A stretch of 64,000 bases of DNA, taken from the NCBI GenBank assembly GCA_966211525.1, contig CBIHOZ010000011.1, forward strand, positions 9,114 through 73,113, written 5' to 3'. Shown one piece after another: positions 9,028 through 17,753 of the stretch. A program made the translations under genes and the position numbers. The first letter of the stretch is position 1, and every line of letters begins with the position of its first letter. The notes beneath the pieces were generated by a model. It was not told the DNA's origin. It searched no databases and saw only the letters and a list, made by a program, of their open reading frames with translations. The DNA is from Ohtaekwangia sp966211525. GTDB taxonomy: Bacteria; Bacteroidota; Bacteroidia; Cytophagales; Cyclobacteriaceae.

Positions 9028-10285
9028 GGTCGTACTGTTTTATTTTTCGGTATAGGGTCCTTTCGGATATACCCAAATCGCGTGCCGCATATTTACGTTT
9101 GTTATTATTTTTTCGCAGGGCACGAACAATTAGTTCTTTTTCTTTTTTCTCGATCGAAAGCGAATCATCTTCCGCTTCATGCGTAATGTCATGAACATCT
9201 TCAACGTGTTCGTTATCATCGATGTGATGATTGCCTGCGGGCAGGTTGAGCACGACAGCTTCCGATGACGAACCGTTCGAAGGTTCCGGATGCATGTCTT
9301 CAAACAAACCCGGATGATCTTTTACAATCTGTGCCGCTTTAGACGGATTCGAAAATGTATCCAGCACCAGCTTTTTCAGATCGTTAAAATCTTTCTTCAT
9401 GTCGAACAGTACTTTATAGAGTATATCTCGTTCAGACATGCCGTCTTTTTCCGGAGATGTACCTTTATATAGTGCTGGCAGACTTGTTTCTTTTGGAAGA
9501 TAGCGCTGCAATACCTCCGCATCGATCTCTTTCTGATCAGTTGATAAAACTGAGATCTGCTCCACCAGGTTTTTCAACTGACGGATGTTACCGGGGAAGC
9601 GATACTTCAGGAGTATATCTTTCGCATCATCCGTTAACGAGATCGGCTTCACTCTATATTTCTCCGCAAAGTCAGTAGCAAATTTCCGAAACAACAGTTC
9701 TATATCTCTGCCTCGTTCGCGCAACGGTGGTACATATATAGGCACCGTACTCAAACGATAATAAAGGTCTTCGCGAAATTTACCTTCTTCAACGCTGCGC
9801 ATCAGGTTAACGTTGGTAGCAGCGACCACGCGTACATCTGTCTTCTGAACTTTGGAAGAACCTACTTTAATGAATTCACCGTTCTCCAATACGCGGAGCA
9901 GGCGGGCCTGAGTGCCCAGCGGCATCTCACCAATCTCATCGAGAAATATAGTACCGCCATTCGTTACTTCGAAGTATCCTTTACGCGCTTCGTGTGCACC
10001 CGTAAACGAGCCTTTTTCGTGACCGAAGAGTTCGGAGTCGATCGTACCTTCCGGTATAGATCCGCAGTTGATCGCTATAAATTGCCCGTGCTTGCGCGGA
10101 CTAAGATGGTGAATAATCTTGGAGAATGATTCTTTACCACTTCCGCTTTCACCGGTAATCAACACCGACATATCGGTCGGTGCTACTTGTATTGCTACAC
10201 TAACAGCATTGTTCAGCAACGGTGAGTTGCCGATTATGCCGAAGCGTTGTTTTACACTTTGTATTTCTATATCTGAAATTGCCAT
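9017..10285 (-). CDS. Sigma-54-dependent transcriptional activator without a sensor domain
   Basis: The 422-residue protein goes almost directly into a sigma-54 AAA+ domain: Walker A GESGSGKE near residue 44, the sigma-54 contact loop as GSFTGA, Walker B GGTIFLDEIGE, and R-finger region FREDLYYRL. A linker of about 130 residues leads to a Fis-type helix-turn-helix at the end (KRKYAARDLGISERTLYRKI). There is no receiver, GAF or PAS domain, so control must come from expression level or partner proteins. It is embedded with miaB, lptE and secG, which suggests an envelope-related role by inference only. Confidence 0.92.
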   Translation of the reverse strand: MAISDIEIQSVKQRFGIIGNSPLLNNAVSVAIQVAPTDMSVLITGESGSGKESFSKIIHHLSPRKHGQFIAINCGSIPEGTIDSELFGHEKGSFTGAHEARKGYFEVTNGGTIFLDEIGEMPLGTQARLLRVLENGEFIKVGSSKVQKTDVRVVAATNVNLMRSVEEGKFREDLYYRLSTVPIYVPPLRERGRDIELLFRKFATDFAEKYRVKPISLTDDAKDILLKYRFPGNIRQLKNLVEQISVLSTDQKEIDAEVLQRYLPKETSLPALYKGTSPEKDGMSERDILYKVLFDMKKDFNDLKKLVLDTFSNPSKAAQIVKDHPGLFEDMHPEPSNGSSSEAVVLNLPAGNHHIDDNEHVEDVHDITHEAEDDSLSIEKKEKELIVRALRKNNNKRKYAARDLGISERTLYRKIKQYDLED

Positions 10286-10381
10286 GAGTCATTATCCGTT
10301 AAAAGTATATACTATATTTAAACAACCCAGAGAACACATGGCCGGGTTAGCCGTTGGTAAACTGTTAGCAGCCACGGATAA

Positions 10382-11842
10382 TTAGCTGCCTACAACTTTT
10401 CCGATTAGTGTTCCGCCGGTACATTCCTCTACATATACATTAACATATTCACCCTTCTGATGTGTTCCCCTCGGAAAAACAATCACTTTGTTAGATGAAT
10501 TTCTTCCCTGCAGGTCATCTTCCGAACGTTTCGAAAATCCTTCGATAAGCACGCGGTGTACTTTGCCGACATCAAGCTGATTACGGAGTAATGAATGCGC
10601 GCGTTGCTTGGTTACGATCTCATCCAGCCTGCGTTTCTTTACATCCAGCGGTATATCATCGGTATACTTCTTGGCGGCCAATGTACCCGGCCGCTCCGAG
10701 TAGTAGAACATATAGGCGAAGTCGTACTGTACAAGATCCATCAACGTAAGTGTATCCTGGTGATCTTCTTCTGTTTCGGAGCAGAACCCGGCAATCATGT
10801 CGGAAGATATACCACAGTCATCGCCCAGTATATTTCGAATGCTTTTCGCTTTCTCCAGGTACCACTCGCGTGTGTAGCCACGGTTCATCATGTTGAGTAT
10901 ACGCGAGCTTCCGCTTTGCATTGGTAAGTGTATATTTTTGCAGATGTTCTCGTACTTCGCCATGGTATAGAGTACCTCATCGGTAATGTCCTTCGGGTGT
11001 GAGGTAGAAAACCGTACCCTCAGATCCGGGTGAACCTGCGCTACCATTTCGAGCAGGTTGGCAAAGTTTACAATGTTACCGCTGCCGTTCTTTTCGAGCC
11101 ATGCTTTGTTGTTCTCTTCCGGACTCCATTTATAGGAGTCAACATTCTGGCCGAGCAGTGTTACTTCGCGGTAGCCTTTCGCAAACAGATCGGCTGCCTC
11201 GGCAACAATAGACTTCGGATCGCGACTGCGCTCACGTCCGCGGGTGAAAGGCACCACGCAGAAGGTACACATGTTGTCGCATCCGCGCATGATCGATACA
11301 AAAGCCGTTACGCCATTGGAGTTCAATCGCACCGGACTGATGTCGGCATACGTTTCTTCGCGTGATAAAAATGTATTGATTGCTTTCTGACCGTCATCAA
11401 CCTGGCTTATCAGGGCGGGCAGATCGCGATAAGCATCCGGACCAGCCACCAGGTCTACGATCTTTTCTTCTTCCAGGAACTTGGCCTTCAGGCGTTCAGC
11501 CATACAACCGAGTACACCTACTAATAATTCAGGCTTATGTTTTTTAAGACCATTGATATGTACCAGGCGATGACGAACAGTTTGCTCCGCCTTTTCGCGA
11601 ATGGAACACGTATTCAGAAAAACTACATCGGCCACCGCGATATCAGACGTGGTGTCGAAGCCTTCTTTTTGTAGAATGGACGCTACGATCTCGCTGTCAG
11701 CGAAATTCATTTGACATCCATAACTCTCTATATATAGCTTCCGTTTGTTTCCGGTATTTTCTTCTTTCGAAACATGAATGGTCTCACAGGTTTCGGTATC
11801 CTGAGGATTTAAAACGTCAAGGTCTCCAATCAAATTCTCCAT
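10382..11842 (-). CDS. miaB: tRNA-2-methylthio-N6-dimethylallyladenosine synthase MiaB
   Basis: MiaB is a radical-SAM methylthiotransferase acting on i6A37 of tRNA. Motifs in order: the N-terminal UPF0004 domain with SYGCQMNFADSE and further cluster cysteines (NTCSIREKAE, LGCMAER), the radical-SAM motif RGCDNMCTFCVVP, and a C-terminal TRAM domain. I chose ATG at 11842 (486 residues). An upstream TTG would add ten residues, but those codons coincide with a -7 box, so they are probably not transcribed. MiaE, which acts on the product, is encoded nearby. Confidence 0.95.
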   Translation of the reverse strand: MENLIGDLDVLNPQDTETCETIHVSKEENTGNKRKLYIESYGCQMNFADSEIVASILQKEGFDTTSDIAVADVVFLNTCSIREKAEQTVRHRLVHINGLKKHKPELLVGVLGCMAERLKAKFLEEEKIVDLVAGPDAYRDLPALISQVDDGQKAINTFLSREETYADISPVRLNSNGVTAFVSIMRGCDNMCTFCVVPFTRGRERSRDPKSIVAEAADLFAKGYREVTLLGQNVDSYKWSPEENNKAWLEKNGSGNIVNFANLLEMVAQVHPDLRVRFSTSHPKDITDEVLYTMAKYENICKNIHLPMQSGSSRILNMMNRGYTREWYLEKAKSIRNILGDDCGISSDMIAGFCSETEEDHQDTLTLMDLVQYDFAYMFYYSERPGTLAAKKYTDDIPLDVKKRRLDEIVTKQRAHSLLRNQLDVGKVHRVLIEGFSKRSEDDLQGRNSSNKVIVFPRGTHQKGEYVNVYVEECTGGTLIGKVVGS

Positions 11843-11861
11843 CGTACTCCAGATTAAGTCG

Positions 11862-11869
11862 CAAAAGTA
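11862..11869 (-). promoter_or_regulatory. -7 box for miaB
   Basis: TACTTTTG on the minus strand matches TAnnTTTG exactly and lies about 20 nt before the miaB ATG. No good -33 TTG is visible at the usual spacing, so support is partial. Confidence 0.45.
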
Positions 11870-11961
11870 CAACTTTTAGTCTTTTATGGTGACATGTTGT
11901 CATGGGGATTTACAATTTTCGATTTACGATTGTAGATTTCGTCCCACTTTAAAATCAGATT

Positions 11962-12474
11962 ATGGCCTTGATAAAAGCTGTACGCGGGCACGAGCCGAAG
12001 TTTGGGAACAATTGTTTTCTGGCAGACAATGCGACTGTCGTTGGGGAAGTGGTGATGGGCGATAACTGCACCGTATGGTTCAACGCTGTTGTGCGAGGCG
12101 ATGTACATTCGATAACGATCGGCAACAACACCAATATACAAGATGGTGCCGTGATTCACTGTACATATCAGAAGGCCAGGACAACGATCGGTAACAACGT
12201 ATCGATCGCACACAACGCTATCGTCCACGGATGCACGATTCACGACAATGTGTTGATCGGCATGGGCGCCATTGTTATGGACGATGCCGTGGTAGGAGAG
12301 AACTCTGTAATTGCTGCCGGAGCCGTAGTGCTGGCCGGAACCGTGGTGGAACCGGGAAGTATATATGCAGGCATGCCGGCGAAGCGTGTTAAAGATATTG
12401 GCGATGAGATGAAAGCAGTCATTCAGCGGACTGCCCGTAACTATCCGATGTATGCGGAATGGTTTAAAGAATAG
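11962..12474 (+). CDS. Gamma-carbonic anhydrase family protein (left-handed beta-helix)
   Basis: The 170-residue protein consists of hexapeptide repeats (VVGEVVMGDNCTVWFNAVVRGD and onward) with the histidine ligands of gamma-class carbonic anhydrases (HCTYQKARTTIGNNVSIAHNAIVHG). A C-terminal helix follows. Such proteins bind a metal at trimer interfaces; many are annotated as transferase hexapeptide proteins (YrdA/PaaY type). Family placement is firm; carbonic anhydrase activity is not certain. Confidence 0.9.
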   Translation: MALIKAVRGHEPKFGNNCFLADNATVVGEVVMGDNCTVWFNAVVRGDVHSITIGNNTNIQDGAVIHCTYQKARTTIGNNVSIAHNAIVHGCTIHDNVLIGMGAIVMDDAVVGENSVIAAGAVVLAGTVVEPGSIYAGMPAKRVKDIGDEMKAVIQRTARNYPMYAEWFKE

Positions 12475-12579
12475 TTAAGGTTTGCGGAAAAATAAACCCG
12501 CAGACACCCATTTTCTTAACTATAGAATTGTGTTTTTTTGAGCTTTTATTTTTAAATTAAAGAACGATTAAGTCGAGTT

Positions 12580-13143
12580 ATGGCAGCAGTAGAAAATCTA
12601 GGTTTCAATCCTAAAGTCGTTGAAGATTACCAGGCACGCATGACTGCCTTGGGAAGAAACTATGTGTTGGATGAGGAGGACGAAGCTTCGGATGAATATG
12701 CTCACTTCTATTTCATCGGTAAATTTGAAGGAAGAGATGTGATCTACGATGCAGTGATCTATACCCTGCGTCTGCAACATTAAAGCGAGCTATACGAACT
12801 TGCCGAGCACCGCGCTGCCAAACATTTTCCGGAGTATAAGAAGATAACGTACGATGAAGACGAGAACGGCAATCTCGAAACACTAGATCCGCTCGAAGAA
12901 GAGATCGGTCTGTTTATGGCTGAGGTAATTATGGAGCTTGAAGAAGACGAGACGGTGAAAGTGAAGGAACACGTTGACATGGACGAGAACGCTGAATTTG
13001 GTATAAGCCTCGATGTGGGGCTCCACGTTGAACAGATCACCGATAAGATCATCGAAAAATTCATTCGTGATTTTAACGAGGATACCTTGAAACTAGATCC
13101 TACACTTTATTCCTACCAGACTGAGGATCAGGAAGCTGGTTGA
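12580..13143 (+). pseudogene. Conserved hypothetical gene interrupted by an in-frame TAA
   Basis: An ATG at 12580 opens 67 codons ending LRLQH, then TAA at 12781-12783. The same frame then continues without a stop for 119 codons (SELYELAEHRAAKHFPEY...) to TGA at 13143. The two halves read as one acidic protein of about 187 positions, with smooth coding character across the break. I recognise no named domain. A single base change (for example GAA or CAA to TAA), a sequencing error, or readthrough could explain it. Reinitiation at ATG 12916 could yield a 75-residue C-terminal piece. Confidence 0.75.
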
Positions 13144-13252
13144 TTTCATGGCGCACTGTACGGTAAAAGATTTTGTGTAAATTATCTGGATGGCATATCC
13201 GGCCTCCAAAATTTCTGTACATATTTGCGCCCTGAACTCTGATCCTTAAAGA

Positions 13253-13870
13253 ATGAAGAATCTTTCGTTGATTTTAAACATCGTGCTGCTGGTAGCAGTC
13301 GCGGTATTATTTTACTTACATTTCTCATCGGCCAAGCCTGCAACAGCTGAAGGTTCTTCAGTAGCACCAGGCGAACTTACCGTGGCCTATATCAACTCCG
13401 ATACGGTATTGAAATACTACGATTACCTGAAGGCGCAGAAAACTGTGCTGGAAGACAAGTCGAAGAAGATCGAGCAGGAGTATCGTAACCGTGCCATCGG
13501 TCTTCAGAACGAGATCGAAGCATACAAGCGCAATGTAAACAGCATGACGCTTGGCCAGGTACGTGCAACTGAAGAAGATCTCGGCAAGAAACAACAGAAC
13601 CTCCAACTATATCAGCAGAGCCTCGGCCAGCAATTGATGGAAGAAGAAGCTAAGCTGAACCGCGAGCTATACGAACGCATTACCAAGTTCTTGAAAAAGT
13701 ATGGTACTGATAAAGGTTTACAGGTTGTATTGAAGTACGATCCTACCAGCGATGTACTCTTTGCCGGTGAAGCGATCAACATTACCAAAGATGTTATTGA
13801 TGGCTTGAACTCAGAGTATACTCAGGAGAAAACAGGCGTGCCTGCTGATACTACTGCTGCTAAAAAGTAA
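13253..13870 (+). CDS. OmpH/Skp-family periplasmic chaperone-like protein
   Basis: The 205-residue protein has an N-terminal membrane anchor or signal (LILNIVLLVAVAVLFYLHF), the family opening VAYINSDTVLKYYDYLK, a long coiled coil (about residues 60-140), and a C-terminal region returning to the small beta core (GLQVVLKYDPTSDVLFAG). Skp-like proteins hold unfolded outer-membrane proteins in the periplasm. A strong terminator follows, so it is probably monocistronic. Confidence 0.9.
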   Translation: MKNLSLILNIVLLVAVAVLFYLHFSSAKPATAEGSSVAPGELTVAYINSDTVLKYYDYLKAQKTVLEDKSKKIEQEYRNRAIGLQNEIEAYKRNVNSMTLGQVRATEEDLGKKQQNLQLYQQSLGQQLMEEEAKLNRELYERITKFLKKYGTDKGLQVVLKYDPTSDVLFAGEAINITKDVIDGLNSEYTQEKTGVPADTTAAKK

Positions 13871-13891
13871 TTCACGATAAAAAATCGTAAC

Positions 13892-13932
13892 AGAAATCCG
13901 GGCCCGATAAACTATCGGCCCGGATTTTTTTA
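13892..13932 (+). terminator. Intrinsic terminator after the OmpH-like gene
   Basis: A GC-rich stem (AATCCGGGCCCGATA against TATCGGCCCGGATT, one bulge, 3-nt loop) is followed by seven T. Confidence 0.9.
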
Positions 13933-13949
13933 TATTTGACGACTACCTT

Positions 13950-16900
13950 ATGGCAAGTCGTATAGCAAATGTGCTCCGCATCAAGAGCGAAGAACAAAAG
14001 CAAATCATCGTGATGCTTTGCACCGGCTTCTTCATGGGAGTGTTCATTGCAACGTACCAGGTAACAGCCGACTCGCTCTTCCTCAATCGTATGGGCGCTT
14101 ACCTCGACAAAGCGTTTCTCGCTGCGGGTGCCCTTGGTATAATTACTACATCAGTCTTTGCTTTTTTTCAGAGCTGGATCCGGTTTACAACGCTAGCCCT
14201 GGGCGCAGTGGTTCTCATCCTGATATTTACACTGGGTGCATACTGGCTGCTGCAGCACGGAGACCCTGCCTGGCATAATTACTTTGTGTTTGCCCTGTAT
14301 TGCATGACGGGCCCGATCACCGCCATTCTGCTGTTGAGCTTCTGGGGTATATTTGGTCGCTTGTTCAATTTCCGGCAGTCTAAAAGAATTATCGGGTGGA
14401 TTGATACAGGGCAGTTGATCGCTGCGATCCTCGCCACACTCATTGCCATTCCCTTTACTTCCAAAATCATTCATGATACAGCCGATTACCTGCTGGTATG
14501 TGCTACCAGCATCGCGATTGTATCAGTGCTTCTATTCGTTATAGCATCATCATTTTCATTATCGAAAAATAACCCGCGTGAGTTTGGTTCGGGCGTACGA
14601 AGGGAGACCAGAGTCAACCGGCTGATGCGCGATCCCTATATCCGCATGCTGTCCATCTTCCTGCTCATCTCCATGGTGATGTTCATGTTCACACAGTATG
14701 CTTTTCAGCAACTCGTGCAAATTCAGTATCCGAAGGAAAGAGAACTTACCAACTTCAACTCGTTCTTTACCGGCGCGGTATATGGTATAAGTCTTATCAT
14801 GCAGACGTTTATCAACCAGCGCATCATCAGTAATTATGGTTTGCGTATATCCCTCTTTGTATTGCCGCTGGTTGTTATACTGTTCGCAGTAGGCTCGTTA
14901 CTTACGGGCGGTATATTTGGTTATGAAAAAGTATTGGGCACAACGGGGTTCCTGTATTTCTTTTTGTTTGTAGCGTTAACGCGTCTCTTCAACTGGACTC
15001 TGCGCGACTCGTTGGAAAACCCGGTGTTCAAGTTGTTCTTTATACCGCTTGATAATCGTCTGCGATTCAACATTCAATCCAAAGTAGAAGGGTTGATGAA
15101 TGAGAGTGCACGCTTTGTAGCAGGTCTGCTGATCTTTGGTCTGGCATTCGTGCCGTTCTTTAAAGTTATACACATCGCTATATTTCTATTGTTGCTGGCG
15201 GGTGCATACTTCTATGTTGTTAACCACATGTATAACGGCTATCGTAACAAGATCCGTTTGAAATTGGAAGGCACTGACATTCAGCAGGAGAAACTTGAAA
15301 AAGGATTGTCGCAGGTAACATCGCGGCTGGAGAATATGCTTGCAGTTCCCAATCCATCCAAAGCTGTGTTCTCATTCAAGTTATTAGAGAAAATCAACGC
15401 TGCACATGTACCGGTGTGGGTAAATAACCTGATGAAAAACGAGGAGGAATCGGTACGGCTATACGCACAGGATAGAATGAATGAGCTGAAGGGACTTTCC
15501 GTTTCCGATAAGTACGTGATCCGCATGGACACAACGAAGATGGATGGCGCTGAAAAAAATGTACTGAGCAAAGAAGATCTCGAACTTATTATTCAGAACG
15601 GTGGTGATATAACCAAGACGCGGATTCAGAAGTTAACGCGTTCTACCAATCCGAACGATCGCCACTATGCAGCCGAGTTATTATTGCATACTTCGAAAGA
15701 AGAGTATACTTCGTTCCTGATGGAACTGCTGCTTGACAGTGAGCCGCAGGTACGCAACACGGCTATAAAAACATCGATCAAGAAACATAATGCCGAGATC
15801 ATCAATGCTATTATTGAGAACCTGGGCAACCCGGTATATAGTAACCAGGCTATGAACGCCCTGGTGCAGATCGGTGCTATAACTTTACCGGCACTGGATA
15901 CAGCTTTCTATCGCAGCGGTCAGAGTACACAAATGATGCTGCGCATCATCCAGGTGATCGGTAGAATAGGAGGGCAGCGTGCGCGTGAGATACTCTGGAA
16001 CAAAATGGATTATCCCAACAAAGTGATCGTGTCGCAGGTGCTCTTGTCCTTGGGTGAATGCGGGTTCAAGGCAGGTATATCACAGATCACCCGTATCAAA
16101 TATGTTATAGAATCAGATATATCCGATATAAGCTGGAACCTGAGTGCTCTTTATGAAATAGGAGATGATGGATTCAGTGAGCAGATCCGAACTGCACTGC
16201 GTTTCGAAATTCAGAACGACATTGAACACATCTATACCTTGCTCACCATGCTATACGACACACGGTCGATCCAGTTGGTGAAGGAGAATATAGATAGCGG
16301 TACGGCAGAAGGTATCACGTATGCTATCGAGCTGTTGGATGTATTCTTGTCCGAGCAGCTGAAGCAACGCGTTATACCTATACTCGATGATGTGTCGGAT
16401 GCCGAGCGCATCAGTCGCCTCGAGTATTTTTACCCGAGAGTAAAACTCGATTCGCGTTTGGTGTTGAAATTTCTGATCAACCGTGATTTTACCCAATCGA
16501 ACCGTTGGACAAAAGCCTGCGTGCTCTTCCAGATTGGTATACGCAAAATCGAAGATTTCAAACTTGATCTCATCGCACAGTTATTCAATCCTGATCTGTT
16601 GATACGTGAAGTATCGGCCTGGGCACTCCACAAGATCAGCGCAGCAGAGTACGAACAGAATTCACGCAGGTTAGGTGCCGATGTCAAGTACGAACTCGAT
16701 GCGTTGATTATTCATTCGCGCAGAATTATGCGCTTTGAAAAAGTGTTGTTCTTTCAGGACATTAATATATTCAACGGAGTGCCGGGATTGACGCTTACAT
16801 ACCTCGCAGATCTGAGCGAAGAGCTCCGCATGAAGAAAGACGAATCGCTTGTGCTGGACGAACGTTCAAACAATTATTTTTACGTGTTGAATACTGGTGT

Positions 16901-17108
16901 AGTACATTTATACCAGCGGGGTGAGCGTACATCAGAATTCAGGCAGGGCGAGTTTATCGGAGAAATGCTGGGCGCTCATCATTTCATCAATACCAACCTG
17001 ATTGTTGCCCAGACAGACGTGGTGATCCTGAAGTTCAATAAGGATCAGTTCTACGAGTTGCTCTCGGATAACGTAGAGTTGGCAGATAAAGTGCTGGAGT
17101 ATATTTGA
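13950..17108 (+). CDS. Nucleotide-transporter-like membrane protein fused to HEAT repeats and a cNMP-type domain
   Basis: The protein has 1052 residues in three parts. Residues 1-430 form about 12 membrane helices resembling the ATP/ADP translocase (NTT/Npt) or MFS fold. Residues about 450-900 are helical repeats of HEAT/armadillo type (for example DRHYAAELLLHTSKEEYTSF and SNQAMNALVQIGAITLPALD). Residues about 925-1052 form a cyclic-nucleotide-binding-like beta-roll with FRQGEFIGEML. The usual Arg of the phosphate-binding cassette is not visible, so ligand binding is doubtful. A -7 box TATATTTG (13931-13938) sits 12 nt before the ATG. The transported substrate is unknown. Confidence 0.85.
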   Translation: MASRIANVLRIKSEEQKQIIVMLCTGFFMGVFIATYQVTADSLFLNRMGAYLDKAFLAAGALGIITTSVFAFFQSWIRFTTLALGAVVLILIFTLGAYWLLQHGDPAWHNYFVFALYCMTGPITAILLLSFWGIFGRLFNFRQSKRIIGWIDTGQLIAAILATLIAIPFTSKIIHDTADYLLVCATSIAIVSVLLFVIASSFSLSKNNPREFGSGVRRETRVNRLMRDPYIRMLSIFLLISMVMFMFTQYAFQQLVQIQYPKERELTNFNSFFTGAVYGISLIMQTFINQRIISNYGLRISLFVLPLVVILFAVGSLLTGGIFGYEKVLGTTGFLYFFLFVALTRLFNWTLRDSLENPVFKLFFIPLDNRLRFNIQSKVEGLMNESARFVAGLLIFGLAFVPFFKVIHIAIFLLLLAGAYFYVVNHMYNGYRNKIRLKLEGTDIQQEKLEKGLSQVTSRLENMLAVPNPSKAVFSFKLLEKINAAHVPVWVNNLMKNEEESVRLYAQDRMNELKGLSVSDKYVIRMDTTKMDGAEKNVLSKEDLELIIQNGGDITKTRIQKLTRSTNPNDRHYAAELLLHTSKEEYTSFLMELLLDSEPQVRNTAIKTSIKKHNAEIINAIIENLGNPVYSNQAMNALVQIGAITLPALDTAFYRSGQSTQMMLRIIQVIGRIGGQRAREILWNKMDYPNKVIVSQVLLSLGECGFKAGISQITRIKYVIESDISDISWNLSALYEIGDDGFSEQIRTALRFEIQNDIEHIYTLLTMLYDTRSIQLVKENIDSGTAEGITYAIELLDVFLSEQLKQRVIPILDDVSDAERISRLEYFYPRVKLDSRLVLKFLINRDFTQSNRWTKACVLFQIGIRKIEDFKLDLIAQLFNPDLLIREVSAWALHKISAAEYEQNSRRLGADVKYELDALIIHSRRIMRFEKVLFFQDINIFNGVPGLTLTYLADLSEELRMKKDESLVLDERSNNYFYVLNTGVVHLYQRGERTSEFRQGEFIGEMLGAHHFINTNLIVAQTDVVILKFNKDQFYELLSDNVELADKVLEYI

Positions 17109-17117
17109 GTTCATACC

Positions 17118-17303
17118 ATGACGAGAGGGAAGAAGATATTTAGTCTGTTTGTTGTAGCATTTGTTATCCTGATTGCTTACGCGAGTTACGACATCAGCCG
17201 CAGAACTACTTTTCCGGGATCGAAATCGCAGCTGCCACAGCGGATCAAAGACACCTACCTGCCCGGTGATTCGGTGAAATCCGATACAACTCAAAAAAGG
17301 TAA
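17118..17303 (+). CDS. Small single-pass membrane protein
   Basis: This 61-residue protein has one membrane helix (IFSLFVVAFVILIAYASY) with a basic N-terminus and a polar tail. It starts 9 nt after the stop of the giant transporter-like gene, so it is probably co-transcribed and could be an accessory subunit. No named family is recognised. Confidence 0.6.
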   Translation: MTRGKKIFSLFVVAFVILIAYASYDISRRTTFPGSKSQLPQRIKDTYLPGDSVKSDTTQKR

Positions 17304-17345
17304 CCAGAAAATTTACACTTTTTGATTTTTTTTCGGTGCAACCGG

Positions 17346-17375
17346 TTGATTCAACGAAAAAAAATTTTACCTTTG
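17346..17375 (+). promoter_or_regulatory. Promoter of short-RNA unit 1
   Basis: TTG (17346-17348) is followed after 19 nt by TACCTTTG (17368-17375), an exact Bacteroidota promoter. The predicted start is at about 17382. Confidence 0.65.
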
Positions 17376-17380
17376 ATACA

Positions 17381-17443
17381 GATTAAAGCCAACTATAGAC
17401 ATGACAATCCCCCTTAGTCGAGAACTTCGGGGGATTTTCATTT
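17381..17443 (+). ncRNA. Candidate small RNA, copy 1 of a tandem pair
   Basis: The element begins GATTAAAGCCAACTATAGAC directly after a consensus promoter. It ends in a terminator-like hairpin (AATCCCCC, 15-nt loop, GGGGGATT) followed by TTCATTT. The expected RNA is about 60 nt. No open reading frame of note is on either strand. A near-identical copy starts 179 bp downstream. I cannot match it to a named RNA family. It could instead be a repeated attenuator ahead of the heme-lipoprotein operon. Confidence 0.55.
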
Positions 17444-17545
17444 AATAGCAGTGCAAACATCGACCCATCCGTCTGCATATAATCCCATTCATCTGCTATA
17501 GTTTCATGTGAACGATTCAGGCATGGTACTTTTTTACTAGGCCTA

Positions 17546-17553
17546 TATCTTTG
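17546..17553 (+). promoter_or_regulatory. -7 box of short-RNA unit 2
   Basis: TATCTTTG matches TAnnTTTG and sits at the same distance from the conserved element as in copy 1. The -33 position reads ATGG, a weak match. Confidence 0.5.
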
Positions 17554-17559
17554 ACTCAA

Positions 17560-17623
17560 GATTAAAGCCAACTATAGACAGTGATTATCCCCCGGGGTCC
17601 AGGACTTCGGGGGATTTTCATTT
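17560..17623 (+). ncRNA. Candidate small RNA, copy 2 of a tandem pair
   Basis: This copy shares the first 21 bases (GATTAAAGCCAACTATAGACA) and the 3' end (ACTTCGGGGGATTTTCATTT) with copy 1 but differs in between. The hairpin is retained (ATCCCCC...GGGGGAT) although its loop has changed to GGGGTCCAGGACTTC. Conserved ends with a variable loop and an own -7 box argue for two functional copies and not a chance duplication. The remaining 130 bp to the next gene show nothing I can name. Confidence 0.55.
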
Positions 17624-17753
17624 TTAGTCGAATCTGTAGATAGCCTGCCCTCCAGCCAGTATACGTACCGTTGTTTTCTATATACTTCGGCCTGCCATTG
17701 CTTCAATATTCTCCGCCAGCGTATTTTGTCGCTGTTTTTTTCTATCTTTTCCT

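Noticed and set aside
11843..11872. Ten-residue N-terminal extension of MiaB from TTG
   Set aside because: The codons coincide with the -7 box TACTTTTG, so they should lie upstream of the transcript.
17383..17571. Minus-strand 62-codon frame across the first short-RNA unit
   Set aside because: Composition is non-coding and it spans a terminator hairpin; the repeats explain the region better.
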